A DNA stretch of 64,000 nt from Persicaria tinctoria (taxonomy: Eukaryota > Streptophyta > Magnoliopsida > Caryophyllales > Polygonaceae), in NCBI GenBank assembly GCA_037127255.1, contig JBANSL010000010.1:28228620-28292619 (forward strand). Reading direction: 5' to 3'. The position numbers were made by a program, and so were the translations under genes. Positions 34,210-45,500 of the stretch are shown piece by piece. Each line of letters opens with the position of its first letter. The first letter of the stretch is position 1. The notes below the pieces were generated by a model. That model was not told where the DNA came from. It worked only from the letters and a program-made list of their open reading frames with translations, and searched no databases.

Positions 34210-36259
34210 GGGATTGACTCTGGTGAAAACCTCAAATTGTGGTAAAAAACCGTGAGGACTAATTTATAGCTTGGTTTATTTGAAACCCGTGCTAAAAACC
34301 TCAATCACACAGTGACTTTACAACTCAGTTCAACCTAAAAACTGTGCTAAAAACTCCAGTTTTAAAATAACACATGACTTTATAGTTCGGTCAAGCCTAA
34401 AAATCGTGCTAAAAACTCATGTTTTAAAATTGAGAAAATTGTAGTTAATATACCACTTTATCCTCCCCTCTGCAAAAATATCACCCCCCTCTAAAATGTG
34501 GTAAATGTCAAAAAGGGCATTTATTTTGTAAAACTAACAGGTCAAGATGACCTTTTGTTATGGGTTAAAAAAATTTGGGCGGGCTTTTGAAATTTGGGAA
34601 ATATTTGGGCGAGATTTAAGGGATTAGGAAAGGATAGAGATTTCATTCTTCACATAATCGAATCTGCAGACGGAGAGAAAGAGAAGAGAGATGAGGCACT
34701 TGAGGGCGACGAAGGCGTCCCCGGTGTAGCGGAGTGGGCGGCGGAGGAGTGGTGGTAGAGGAGGACGAGGTCAGAGAGGAAGTCGGGTGGGGGGGAGGTA
34801 GTGGGGTCGTAGCTGATGGCTCTGAGGACGGCGAGGCGGAGGGCGGAGGTGCTGCGGCGGGGGGATAGGAGGGCGGCGATGGCTCTGGCGACAGAGATTG
34901 TTCTCAAACAGTTTTCTTTTCTCTTGCAACTTCCAGATTTGGCGTTTATTAAATTTATTGGCCTTATTAAAGGCGACGATTGAGAGGCAAAGGCGAAGGA
35001 TCCGATGAGAATCCAGCTGCCATTTTGAAACAAGTAAGCAAACCCTAACTAAATCCCAACAAAAATTGGTCTGCAATGTGTGCTTTTCGAATGAGGATTT
35101 CGGTGTGAAACCCTAAAACTCCATCTGTTTCGTGTTGTTTTGCCTGCAGGTCACAAAGATGCAGAGCTAAAGAAGAAAGAAGAGAAGGATTCTGGTGAGA
35201 GAGGCATCGAGAAAGGAGGAATCCGGCGAAGGACAGATAAGTGAAGGTGAAGGGAGAAAGAAGATGATCGAGGCTGCTGTGTTTAAGTATTTAGGTTGCT
35301 TGTTATGTGAATGTGCATTCTTTCATCTTCTTCTGATTGCATATTTGTTTGAACTCTTACTCATTTCTTTGTTTATGTAAATGTTGTGGGAAGTTTATGA
35401 GATTAAGAATGTCATCTATCCTAGCTATCCTTGAGGTGGGAAGTTCCTGAGGTAGATGAGACCCGACAGGGGTTATTCTTATATTGGCTAAAAGATCGTG
35501 GTCACTGGCTAGGCAATAGTAGTTACTGGCTAGTAAGCGCAAATCGCAACTTTTTTTAGGCCAAGCGAAACCATGTATAGGGTTGTATGGATTTTTTTTT
35601 TGTGTTTCAGCACCTAGTTAGTATTTCCCCCTCCTTCGTGTCCACGACAACTTTGCCTTTCATCTCCGGAGCAACGATTATCGGTTGTACCCAGATTTTC
35701 TGGTTTATCTTGTCAGTTGTGTGAATTTCTGTGTTAGCTGAATTGTTGTCTTTTCCATCTAAATGGTTATCCATGCCATATTCCAAATTGAGATCAAGAT
35801 ACAATGTAGACCCAAGTTTACTTCGAAATATTTTTTTTTCCATAAACATATATAAAGTGGGTGTCTATAAATAGATAAAATTAAATTAAGTTCAAAAATA
35901 AATTTATTTTTTAATTTTAACAAATACAAATGGCCAAAAATTAGTTTAAAACAATTAAAGTGGCTCTCAATCTCTCTTCCTGATCTCTCTCCCCCTAGGT
36001 TACCTTCAACCGGTTGGGAAGGTGCCAAATTTTTTTGCAAAAATGAAATTTTGTCATTCTCGTGCAAATTATCCCCCATGGTTATTTTTGCAAAGTTGTG
36101 TGTGATTTGGTATATTGGTGCAAATCATCCTTTTAAAATTACACAATGACTTTATAGCTCAGTTTTATTCAGAACCGGACTATAAAGCAAGTGAACCGAA
36201 CTAAAATGACGGTCCTCAGAGGTTTTTACCGTAATTTTGATTTTCACCGGAGCTTACCC
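34210..36259. mobile_element. 2-kb Mutator-like element carrying gene-like sequence
   Basis: Ends GGGATTGACTCTGGTGAAAA and, on the other strand, GGGTAAGCTCCGGTGAAAAT are inverted repeats of about 80 bp with GGTAAAAA and TGAGGAC further in. Flanks are ATATAGGAA (34201-34209) and ATATTGGAA (36260-36268), a 9-bp duplication with one mismatch. There is no transposase. The inside holds a GC-rich block (34690-34890) unlike its AT-rich surroundings, which suggests a Pack-MULE. Confidence 0.75.
34650..35033 (-). pseudogene. Unrecognised GC-rich coding-like fragment in the Mutator-like element
   Basis: On the minus strand 127 codons read without a stop, with RTISVARAIAALLSPRRSTS, ALRLAVLRAISYDPT and DFLSDLVLLYHHSS. 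Ala, Leu, Ser and Pro richness with a high GC third position looks like the N-terminal exon of a host gene. I cannot name the family. It may be a captured fragment, or chance in GC-rich DNA. Whether it is transcribed cannot be told. Confidence 0.35.
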
Positions 36260-36268
36260 ATATTGGAA

Positions 36269-38099
36269 TACTCTTTCACATTAATTGAAACAAATAAAAA
36301 AAGTTATTTACAAGGAAGGATTTCAATAGTAGAATTGGTGTTAATCCTAAATTTATTTCAATTAAAAAAGTTGAAAGAATATATAAATTTATTTATTTTC
36401 TTTGATTTTTATTTTAAAGTTCATATAACAATTTACAAATTAAAATTAGAAGGAATTAATTATCTAAATGAGTATTAATACAAAATTTATTCAAAAATAA
36501 TAAAATAATATATAGAATACAATGACAGTTAGGGTTAAAGATTTAATTATAAACACTTTTATTTCTTTTTATTTATAAATATCTTTTTACTCTTGTTATA
36601 TTTTATATGACTTTTACTATTTATTAAGATGAAAAAAACTATGCGAAATATATAGTACAATTGGCAAACTGAAAATTCTATCCGATCCACCGATACCACT
36701 AATATAAAAATCTAAAATTATTGACTGTGAGACTTTATACTATGTTAAGAAATTCGAAGTTAGAATTCATCAATGTAATACTTATTTAAATAGAAAGTGA
36801 TTGAGTTTAAGCAAACTAAATTAAAGAAAATTAAAAAAAAAAAAACGATAAAAGATTCCAAAAGATTTTTGACAATCATCCGACAAAAGAATCATCAATC
36901 TTGAAGAATATATTGAGCAACACATCATTAACTAGGGAAATAACGAATTAAATAGTGTTAACTATCGAAGTGTTTTTCAAGTTTAATTTTGATATAGATC
37001 TGCTCTTATAATAGGAGAATCTAACAATGGATTTATCATTTGGGACCATGTTGGAAGTGTTAAATAGATCCGTTGGAGGTAGATATGTTATTCGGGTCGG
37101 GTTCGGATTCGGGTCATTGAGGTTCCGGATAAATTGGGTTTCAGATCAATTGAGTCACGGATTATTTCAGGTCGAGTCAAACCGAGTTTGTCCGGGTTTT
37201 GAGTCCACCCAACAGGTGGAAAAAAATTCAAACTTTTTAATTATTTTTTAAGAATATTAAAATATTATCAAAATTAAATTATAATATCAATATGTCAACT
37301 TAAACTAAATAATAATATTATAATTAAATGTATAAATATAATAATAATAATAATGTTATATAAATATTTTAAGCATTAAAATATAATATTTATACAAATA
37401 AGTGCTCTAAACATGCATAGTATAGTTATAAAATATATACATTAGTTAACTTATAAGTGACATAACGAACACAATTGCATAACGAATCCGTGTGGAGTCT
37501 ATGTGATGCAGGTGTGATGTCTGCATAATAATGACTCACTAGGTTGAATTTGACCCAACGGGTCACCGGTGTCTCGACCCTGAAATTCCCGGGTCGTTTG
37601 GGTTCGGGTTGTTTTTAGGTCCCGGATCTAAAACACCGGATTCAAACCGGAAAAAATATTGGGCGTTCCGGTCGGGACCATGTTTTGACAAGTCTAATTG
37701 GTGGGCAGTCTTTTAGGCTTTGATGAGATCGAGAGGATAGTATTTTGGACTTGATGGGATTGTCAGTGCTTTAAAAATGAAGATCGTAATAGCATTTCTC
37801 ACATCTGATACAATAAATATATTGAGAATGATTTATAAATGATTAAAGGCCTATCCATCTTACGAGAACTCTGTTCAAAGTCGTCCCACATCTTTATAGA
37901 GGTCAAGCTATATGTGGCAAGTCACATTTTCAAGGCCTTTTTAGGTTCTTTATATCTTCATAGAAATCAAAATGATTGCGAACAGATTGCTAGAGGAACT
38001 CGAACCTGAGACCTCTCGAAGAATTGCACGCGTACCTAATGACGTCGGTCGACTCAATGGATGTTTTTTCTAGAACAAGTACCTAAGATATAAACCACT
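36269..38099. other. AT-rich spacer with repeat remnants, no gene
   Basis: 37080-37220 and 37550-37680 carry GGGTCGGGTTCGG-type motifs in a non-coding remnant. Near 37995-38060 the minus strand has a B-box-like GGTCTCAGGTTCGAGTTCC, perhaps a SINE piece. Nothing else can be named. Confidence 0.45.
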
Positions 38100-38354
38100 T
38101 ATAGGTGAGATAAAGTATGCTGACCAAAGAATGAAGGTGGATTAGGATTATACAAGACAAAAGACATGAACAAGGTACAAGGCCTTGCAAATGAAGTTAT
38201 ATATTGTGGAAAATAATCACAAAACCACAAAATGATTGGGTGAAAATAATTAGGGAGAAATATCTGAAGGATGAGACTATTTGAGATTATACAAGGAAAA
38301 AAAACATTTCTTGGCAATGGGCAAATTTGATGGAGATTAAAGAAGAGTTCTACT

Positions 38355-39430
38355 AGCATGTGCATTAAAAGAAACCCTAAAACGCTCCCAAGCGTTTTTG
38401 GCCTCTCCGCCGCCGCCATCGGCCCACCGCCATCTGATGGCCCTTCCAAGTTCCAACCGAGCACCGGCTTCTACCCGACCGTCCTTGGCCACACCGGCTC
38501 CCCCTCCTCCTTTCAGGTCTTCGTCATCCACCACGACAATCATGGGCTCTACCGCCTTCGTCTCCGACCTCCCTTCTTCTTCATGATACCCTGCCGCCTC
38601 GCCGTGGCCTCGATGCCGTCTTCCGAGGCTTCGCCGGCCACCAACTGGTATCTCTCTCTCTCTCACCGAGGTTGGGTGCATCCACCGCCATCTTGGCTCA
38701 CCTCCGATGGTTTCCTTCTCGGTCGTCAGTCCCCCGCGGCAGCCGTTTTGAGCTTCTGATTTCCCTTGTCGGCGGTTCACCTTTGAGGGGTGTGCCGCTT
38801 CCTTGGGCGATTGGAACACAACCTAGCTCTCTTACCTTGCTTTGGCTTCCCAGTCTCAATCCTTTCTTCTGACTCCTGCCCTTTTTTATTGTTGTTCAAT
38901 TTTTCTCTTTTGGTCCATTTCATACGCCTCTATTTTGACTACTTAGTAGTCGCTCACGATTTTGTTATCGTCCTGGAGGGTTTGGGATGGGTTTGGGAGT
39001 TTTATTGGTCAATGGTTTGGCTTTGAGTTGGCTTTGCGGGTTGTTGTGCAGTGTTGTTCTTATTGTGTTGCATGTTTCTTTGAGCGATTTGGTTTGTCAT
39101 GTTCGATGATGTCGTGAATGTGCGTTGACATCTGATGGCTTGTTTCGAGTCCACAATCTGAGATGTCCGTTAGTATTCCCAGAGTTCTCTGTGTGCATCG
39201 TCTCTTTGACCGATCTGTTCGTCTCTCTTTGGCTTGTGTTTCTCAATGTAGGATGACTTGTACGTTTTATTTGTAATTTTATTTCTGTCATTTGCTTCTG
39301 TCATTTGTTTATGTTATTTATTTTTCAGGTGTACATGATGGTTAGTCCATCCACCGGCTTGTCCGGTCTCTCGGTTACCCTAGGTTTGTCTAGGGAACTG
39401 AATCTTTATCTTGCTTCCAAAAAAAAAAAA
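38355..39430 (+). mobile_element. Non-autonomous retroposon with a LINE-like tail and poly(A)
   Basis: It is flanked by AGAGTTCTACT (38344-38354 and 39431-39441) and ends in an A run (39420-39430), a target-primed insertion. The GC-rich first half (38400-38720) has misleading open frames; the second half is T-rich and non-coding. Its last bases, AATCTTTATCTTGCTTCC, match the 3' end of the minus-strand LINE at 41416 (AATCTTTATCTGCTCC), so it probably borrows that LINE's machinery. Confidence 0.8.
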
Positions 39431-40315
39431 AGAGTTCTACTCATGTCTAATTTGGCAAGTTGGAAACGGGAAAACCATTAGATTTGGGAATGACAAATGG
39501 TTAAACTATGACACTAATCTTTGAGGAAAAAAAAAAAGAATCCATCACCACATAGAAACAAGTAACGATCGACTAATTCATAAATCCAAATAAAACCTGG
39601 AAGATGGAAAGATTAAAAGACTCCATCCCAATGGATATTGTGGAGAGAATCCTTGAAGTCCATATATCTACAAATGAGATCAAAGATATATAGATTATAC
39701 TAGAAACCAAATAGAAATGGATGGTTCTCAACAACCAGTGCTTTAGACCACATCACGAGAGCTAGAAGAACCAACTCGACGGGCTCTGGAAAATTGACTG
39801 TCCGCCAAAGATAAAAAAAATTCCTATGGAAAAACCTACTAAATGACACACCGACAAAGATCAAATTACGAAACAAAGGAGTATATGTAAAACTGGAATG
39901 CTCACTTTGTAACCACAACGAAAAAGATGCCACACACATCTTTACAGAATGTCAGACAACCTTAACCTTTGTTGGACGAATGGACAAACAAATTGAAAGA
40001 ATAATACGAAACATAGATAAAATGAATAAAGTATATAAGGATATAATCACATAAATCTTTGCAAAACTTTTAATGGAGCAGAAATCGACTCTGATCTTCT
40101 TCTTATGAGGAGTTTGGTTAATGAAAAATAAAATTCTTTTTGACAACAATGACATCAGGAATATGAAAGATTGGATAAAATATATAAAACAATATAGGAT
40201 AAGTTGAAGAAAAGCAAAAACCGAGACACAAGAATGAAAATTACAAGACAAAACATTCACCAAAAGAGGACTAAAAAAGAAAATTACAAAATGGGAAAAA
40301 CCCAAGGAGGGTTTC

Positions 40316-40823
40316 ATGAAACTCAATTTTGACGGAGCTAAGCTTGGCTCTAGATTTGTTGCTTCCAGTCTTGTCATTCAGGATGGCCAGGGTGCAATTC
40401 TCTCTTGCGGGACGCAAGGCCATGGGAAGGTTTTCGCTTTACAAGCGGAATGTCTTGGGCTTGGGGTGGCTTATTGGAAGCTACGAATAGGGGTATCTCT
40501 CATCTTGAGGTGGAGGGCAACTGCCTGGCTATGATCAATGCCATTAATGGAACTTGGAAGAGCTCGTGGGAGACCGAGATGACGATTTTGGATGCCCTTG
40601 GATATCGTAGTGCCTTTAAGAGTGTCATCTTCTCTTACATATTCAGAGAGGGGAATCGCGTGGCTGATAGGTTGGCGCACCCAGATCTTACTTCAACTTT
40701 TGTTGAGGAGCACTCTCCAACTGAGATCGATGACTTCGTCCCTCAGGACACCCGAATCTTGCCTTGTATAAAAATAAATGATTGCGAACAAGATTGTTTG
40801 TATATGACACTCTATCGCCTTGG
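40316..40823 (+). pseudogene. LINE RNase H domain remnant
   Basis: The frame reads MKLNFDGAKLG (first Asp), ALQAECLGLG (Glu), then after a one-base shift EVEGNCLAMINAI, where the catalytic Asp is replaced by Gly-Asn, and FREGNRVADRLAH. This is the plant LINE RNase H arrangement. It continues to about 40800. Confidence 0.75.
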
Positions 40824-41200
40824 TTTTTTTTTTTGAAACGGGAAGAATTCGACGCACCAGACAAGCCTGATGGGTCGAGAGACCAAAAATGGCAGAAAAC
40901 TAACTGTCATGATACAACAATGAAGCTAAAAATATAATAAAACAAAAAAGCCACCAAGGGAAAGAGATGTCACCTGTGAATGCCGACAACACGGGAGAGT
41001 CTAAGAACCAACACAATGTCTTGACGCCGGGGAGAAGAGAACAAAAGCCACCAAGGGAAAGAGATGTCACCTGGGAAGTGTGGATCGCTGACGTTCCCCT
41101 TACCTGGATGATGGATCTTTGAAAACAACGAACACTGCCACAATAAACTCGATGAACAGGCCGATCGCCCGAGACCAAACCTCATCTTGAACTAAACACA
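40824..41200 (-). mobile_element. Short retroposon, minus strand, with poly(A)
   Basis: An 11-base T run (40824-40834) marks the A tail of a minus-strand insertion whose end reads CTTGTCTGGTGCGTCG. A piece of about 30 bp, CCACCAAGGGAAAGAGATGT, occurs at 40951 and again at 41049, so part of it is duplicated. Upstream end near 41200 is approximate. No coding sequence. Confidence 0.5.
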
Positions 41201-41405
41201 GCTACAATGGAGATCGACCTCAAACAGAAAAGCAACACCAATCGTGGAAAAAAAGGGGAACGAGTAGGAGGTTATCCCAAAGATTAAAAGAAGGAGATTA
41301 TCCCATAAAATTTTAAAGGGAGATTATCCCAAAAATTTAAAGAGTGAGATTAAGAAAAGGTTAAGAAAAACATTTAAATTATCACTTTAGTAGATTGACA
41401 ATTGA
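41201..41405. other. Spacer with GGAGATTATCCC repeats
   Basis: GGAGATTATCCCAWAAA-like units occur about three times between 41265 and 41335. No gene is seen. Confidence 0.6.
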
Positions 41406-41429
41406 TTTTTTTTTTGGAGCAGATAAAGA

Positions 41430-42530
41430 TTAGGCCGGACGATCTCGCGAGACTGCTCTTCCTAGCGCATCCTTCCGAATGAGAACTTGGAGTTCTGGAT
41501 CATGTTCAAAGTGATCGTCGATAGGGATACTATAAGCCAGATGAGCGAGACGATCTGCTACAGCATTGGATTCCCTGAAAATATGACGGATCACAACATT
41601 AGAAAACGACAAAAGATCAATTAGAATATCCGATTGTAGAAGCTCGATGTTACAGGGGCATTTCCAGTCCCCTAAGAGAGCTCTAACAACCACGAGGTTA
41701 TCACCCTCAATGAGTAAATTGGTAATACAATGTTGCTTGGCACAAAGAATCCCTTTCTTGAGACCAAGCGTTTCAACAAATAGAACCGAATTACCGTTAC
41801 ATAGCCCAGCTCCAGAGGCAACCACAGTACCCCTGCAGTCCCGAATATCGAAACCATATGAAGCTGAACCATCTTGGCGCACATAACCATAAAAGTTTAG
41901 CTTAAAATTGTTTGGCAGAGGCTTATCCCAGACCCCATTCCGAATGTGAGAGAATGCTGAAGAAGAAGCACCCGTGATAGTGGCTGAAGAAACAACCGCT
42001 CTCCTTGAGCGAGCCCTTGACACCGCCGTAGGAGGACCTAACGACGAGCCTGGATCGTGAAGAGACTTAGTATCTATCCATGTATGGGACACTGTATTGT
42101 AAAAGATATCCATTTCCTGAATGGAAACAGATATTGCTTTGTCGAAAGCGATTTGGTTCCTAAAAAACCACAATGTCCACCAACACATTGCCAGTTTAGC
42201 CATGTTCTTAGGCCCAATGGCTTTATAGATTGTCGTAATAGGGATCAGTGAATCATTCATCGTCATAGCCAAAATGCAATTCGGCCTCTGCAGGCCCAAC
42301 CTCCGCCAAAAACTTTGCGCAGAAGGACAAGTAATGAGCAGGTGAAGTTGCGACCCATTTGTGTTACCACAGAAAACACATCCTTGGGGGACCAAAATAT
42401 GAGATTTTGAAAGACGAGCCTTGGTCGGCAGACCATCTCTGGCCATTTTCCATAGAAAATGTTTAACTTTGTTTGGCACATCCAACTTCCAGATCCACCC
42501 AGCGTTGAAAGACGCACACCCTTGGTCCAT
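41430..42530 (-). pseudogene. LINE ORF2, zf-RVT and RNase H part
   Basis: 366 codons include WIWKLDVPNKVKHFLWK, the zinc-binding pattern CVFCGNTNGSQLHLLITC, then WWTLWFFRNQIAFD and an RNase H domain. The first catalytic Asp is lost (NFYGY where NFDGA is expected); later positions IEGDNLVVVRAL and FRESNAVADRLAH are kept. The 5' 90 bases repeat sequence found on the far side of the solo LTR. Confidence 0.85.
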
Positions 42531-42609
42531 TGTGAGTAACTTGGTTGTCGAGTTCGTTGAATACCATCCTTGTTATGACCCCAATACAGTCGGTCCGACA
42601 GAACATTAG
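42519..42609 (-). repeat. Left copy of the 92-bp duplication around the solo LTR
   Basis: The sequence from CCCTTGGTCCATTGTGAGTA to GAACATTAG recurs at 43871-43961 with two mismatches. Both copies encode the same LINE segment (YWGHNKDGIQR). Confidence 0.95.
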
Positions 42610-43870
42610 TGATAGGGTCTATTTTAGTTATATATTTGCATATTATATTATGTCATATTCATACATATTTTATAGTTAATTTCTATTACTTGGTTTTCGG
42701 AGTCTACACTGGCATTTTCATGTATTTCAGGTATTTACGGGATTGATCGTATGAAATTGGAGGCTGATCATAGCTTATGGGATCATTTTCATAGCTTACG
42801 GGTTTGATCGTATGAATTGGGCCGGCTCGGATCGACACTTTGGCTGATGAATTGGAGGAGATGCGGCGACCGGACGTGTCTCACGAACTTGCCACAGTTG
42901 TTTTATTATATTAATTTAGCTAGATAGACTTACCATTTACATGTAGATAGAATTAGATAGCAATATAATATATTACATTATAAATTAGGAAAGATTAGAT
43001 AGATAGATTAGGATAGAAGATTAGATAGATGCATTACATTATATATTTCAATTCATACGGAGCATAATCGAGAGGGGCAAGAGAGACGAGAAGAAGCCGT
43101 GTATACGGTGACTTTAGTTTAATTTTCCTCTAATTGTTTTGGTTTATGTTTATGGAGTGCTAAAGTATTTAGTTTTCGCCTATACTTTCGAGACTTGGTT
43201 GGTGGTTTGTGAGTTTCTAATTCAAGTTATTTTTCCTCTTTAATTCTTTCAACTTCTTTGTGTGATATTGATTATGTTATTGATATTATCTTGATTAGCT
43301 ACCTTGATAATATTGATTTCATGCTAGGATTTAATACTTTCGTATTTGTGTTATTTCCGTAGTAGCACGCATAAGATTGTGGATTCCGTGTTTGAAGCAT
43401 GATTATGTAGGAAGTTGACATATATCTTAAACATTGATTTACCGTGTTTAATTGGTGTTATTTATATGCTCAAGTTCTTGGGACTATTTGCTATCTCTTT
43501 GTTAAATCTTGACCGTGTTAAGGTTGCATTGAGGTGTAAGGGATTAATTGGACTCGTAGGACTTTTAATCTATATAAACCAAGACGGGAGGAATTCGTAG
43601 GAAACGATAATAGCTTGAAAAGGATTCGATGATCAATAAAACCAACCAAAGTCGAGAACTTGTAGGTGGAAACGCTTTTCTTCTATCCTTTATTTGTTTT
43701 TGTCAATAATATTTTCTTTTATTTTTATTCATAAAAATCTTTTCTTTTTATATTAATAAATACACAATATTTATAAATACTTGATTCTCTAGGGTTCGAC
43801 CCCTTACTTGCATACTATACTAGTTTGTTCGTTTGTGAATTATTTTTGGCAAGGGAAATCAACGACTTTT
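42610..43870 (+). repeat. Solo LTR inserted in LINE ORF2
   Basis: It starts TGATAGGGTCTATTTTAGTT and shares GGAGTCTACACTGG, TTTCAGGTATTTACGGG and TTTCAACTTCTTTGTG with the LTR at 3757. The right end reads TTTGGCAAGGGAAATCAACG and then ACTTTTCCC, resembling the end of the LTRs at 47180 and 51681 (GGCAAGAACAACGACA, TTTTCC), but the last bases and terminal CA are missing. No internal region remains. Confidence 0.85.
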
Positions 43871-43961
43871 CCCTTGGTCCATTGTGAGTAACTTGGTTGT
43901 CGAATTCGTTGAATACCATCCTTGTTATGACCCCAATACACTCGGTCCGACAGAACATTAG
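43871..43961 (-). repeat. Right copy of the 92-bp duplication around the solo LTR
   Basis: Matches 42519-42609 with two mismatches (GAATTCG/GAGTTCG and CACTCGG/CAGTCGG). It is the 5'-side copy in the LINE reading direction. Confidence 0.95.
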
Positions 43962-44043
43962 TTGGAAGTTGAATTTGAGCAATATGGTTAATGTCATTAG
44001 CTGATAAGTACTGATTCAGAGTGATATGCAATTTTTTTCTATC

Positions 44044-45449
44044 CTAGTTATTAAACTGGTCGATAAAGTGATTAACTATAAGCGTAGAAATATGCACTGG
44101 GAGTGTATCAACGATTCTGTTGATGAGTGGGGTGTCAAACGTCCAACAGTCAGTCCAGAAGTTGACAGAACAATCGTTGCCGATGCTCCAACGTAGACAT
44201 AGTTTGAAAAGATGTCTGATAGACATTAGGCGACCCCACTGCCATGAGGTGTTATGTTTTTTAACATAACTGAGAAGTGGCACACCTTTCAAATATTTTT
44301 CGGATATGACACGAACCCAAACGTTTGAAGGTTCTGCAATGATCTTCCATAACAATTTCATTTGTAGTGCAATGTTCATGGTTTCAGCTTTATGCAGTCC
44401 CAGACCGCCTTTTAGGGTGTCGGAACAGATTTTATCCCAACCAATAAGGGGTGGAGAACCGGACTCCTTGTTCCAGAAAAAAGATCTGTACACCTTGTCC
44501 AGCTCGTGGAGAATATTAGATGGAAGTAAAAAAGCTTGCATAAGAAATAAAGGTTGGGCACTCAGATTAGACTGAATTAGAATCTTACGACCCTCAGCCG
44601 ACAGACTGCTAGCTTTCCACTTAGTCAATTGATTTTTGGACTTAAGTACAACCTCCGCAAATGTGTCTCTGTTGACATGACCGTTTATGATGGGGCAACC
44701 CAAGTGTTTTTTTAAATTATTTGCCTGCGGTATTCCCATGGCAGTGGTAATAGAGTGGATGGAAGTTGAGCTTATGTTAGTTGAAACTTGAAAACTAGAC
44801 TTATGTAAATTTATCTTTTGACCAGAAGCCGAACAAAATTTATACAAAATTGTGGTAACAGAAGAGCATGCTGATGGGGACGCTTTAGTAAAAATTAGAA
44901 TGTCATCAGCGAAAGCTAAGAATGGAATCTTAAGAGAGTGGCAAAAGGAGATACCCACATCCTTGTTAACCGTGGACTCTAATTGCAGGTTTCGAGCCAA
45001 AACTTCTGAAGCCAGAATGAATAGAACAGGTGATAGAGGATCACCTTGTCTAAGGCCTCTAGTAGGATGGAAAAGCGACGACGGTTCGTCATTAACCAAG
45101 AGAGAGTAAGACATCGTATATATGCATTCCCTAATCTAGGAGATGAACTTTTGATCGAAACCAAATCGGGACATAACTTGAAACAGAAAGGGCCACTCAA
45201 TTCTGTCGTAAGCCTTTTCCATGTCAAGCTTTAAGCAACCAGACCTTGCTTTCCCTTCTTTGATCTAAACGTGTGGAAAATTTCGTGAGCTATTAGAATG
45301 TTATCATGGATTGATTGTCCTTTTGTAAAAGCACCTTGCAAAGGGTGAATTAATTTGTCAAAAATTGAACCAAGTCTAGCTGTCAGAACCTTCGCAATTA
45401 TCTTGTATATTGTCGAGCATAAGCTGATAGGTTTGTAATGATTAATCAT
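44044..45449 (-). pseudogene. LINE ORF2, reverse transcriptase part
   Basis: From 45449 leftward: YKPISLCSTIYKIIAKV, then after a one-base shift near 45235 KLDMEKAYDRIEWPF, a stop near 45140, then GLRQGDPLSPVLFILASEV, the intact catalytic box FADDILIF, GQKINLHKSSFQV, HLGCPIIN and the thumb region to 44044. Catalytic residues are kept, unlike in the LINE at 5015, but stops and shifts block a full protein. Confidence 0.88.
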
Positions 45450-45500
45450 CGAAGGATTATCTTTTTTGGGCAGAAGAGTGATAAAAGTATGATTGATTTG

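Larger units (their letters stand above)
38100..40823 (+). mobile_element. Degenerate LINE ORF2 remnant, interrupted by a retroposon
   Basis: Fragments in several frames match the C-terminal half of plant LINE ORF2: ALQMKL near 38190, WVKIIREKYLKDET (38240), ISWQWANLMEIKEEFY, then after the retroposon SCLIWQVGNGKTIRFGNDKW (39440), a zf-RVT remnant (LECSLCNHNEKDATHIF, 39890) and an RNase H domain (40316-40800). Many stops and shifts show long decay. Removing the retroposon and one copy of its target duplication joins the reading frame exactly. Confidence 0.8.

Noticed and set aside
37995..38060. SINE with a full tRNA head on the minus strand
   Set aside because: Only a B-box-like GGTCTCAGGTTCGAGTTCC is convincing; no A box at proper spacing and no tail.
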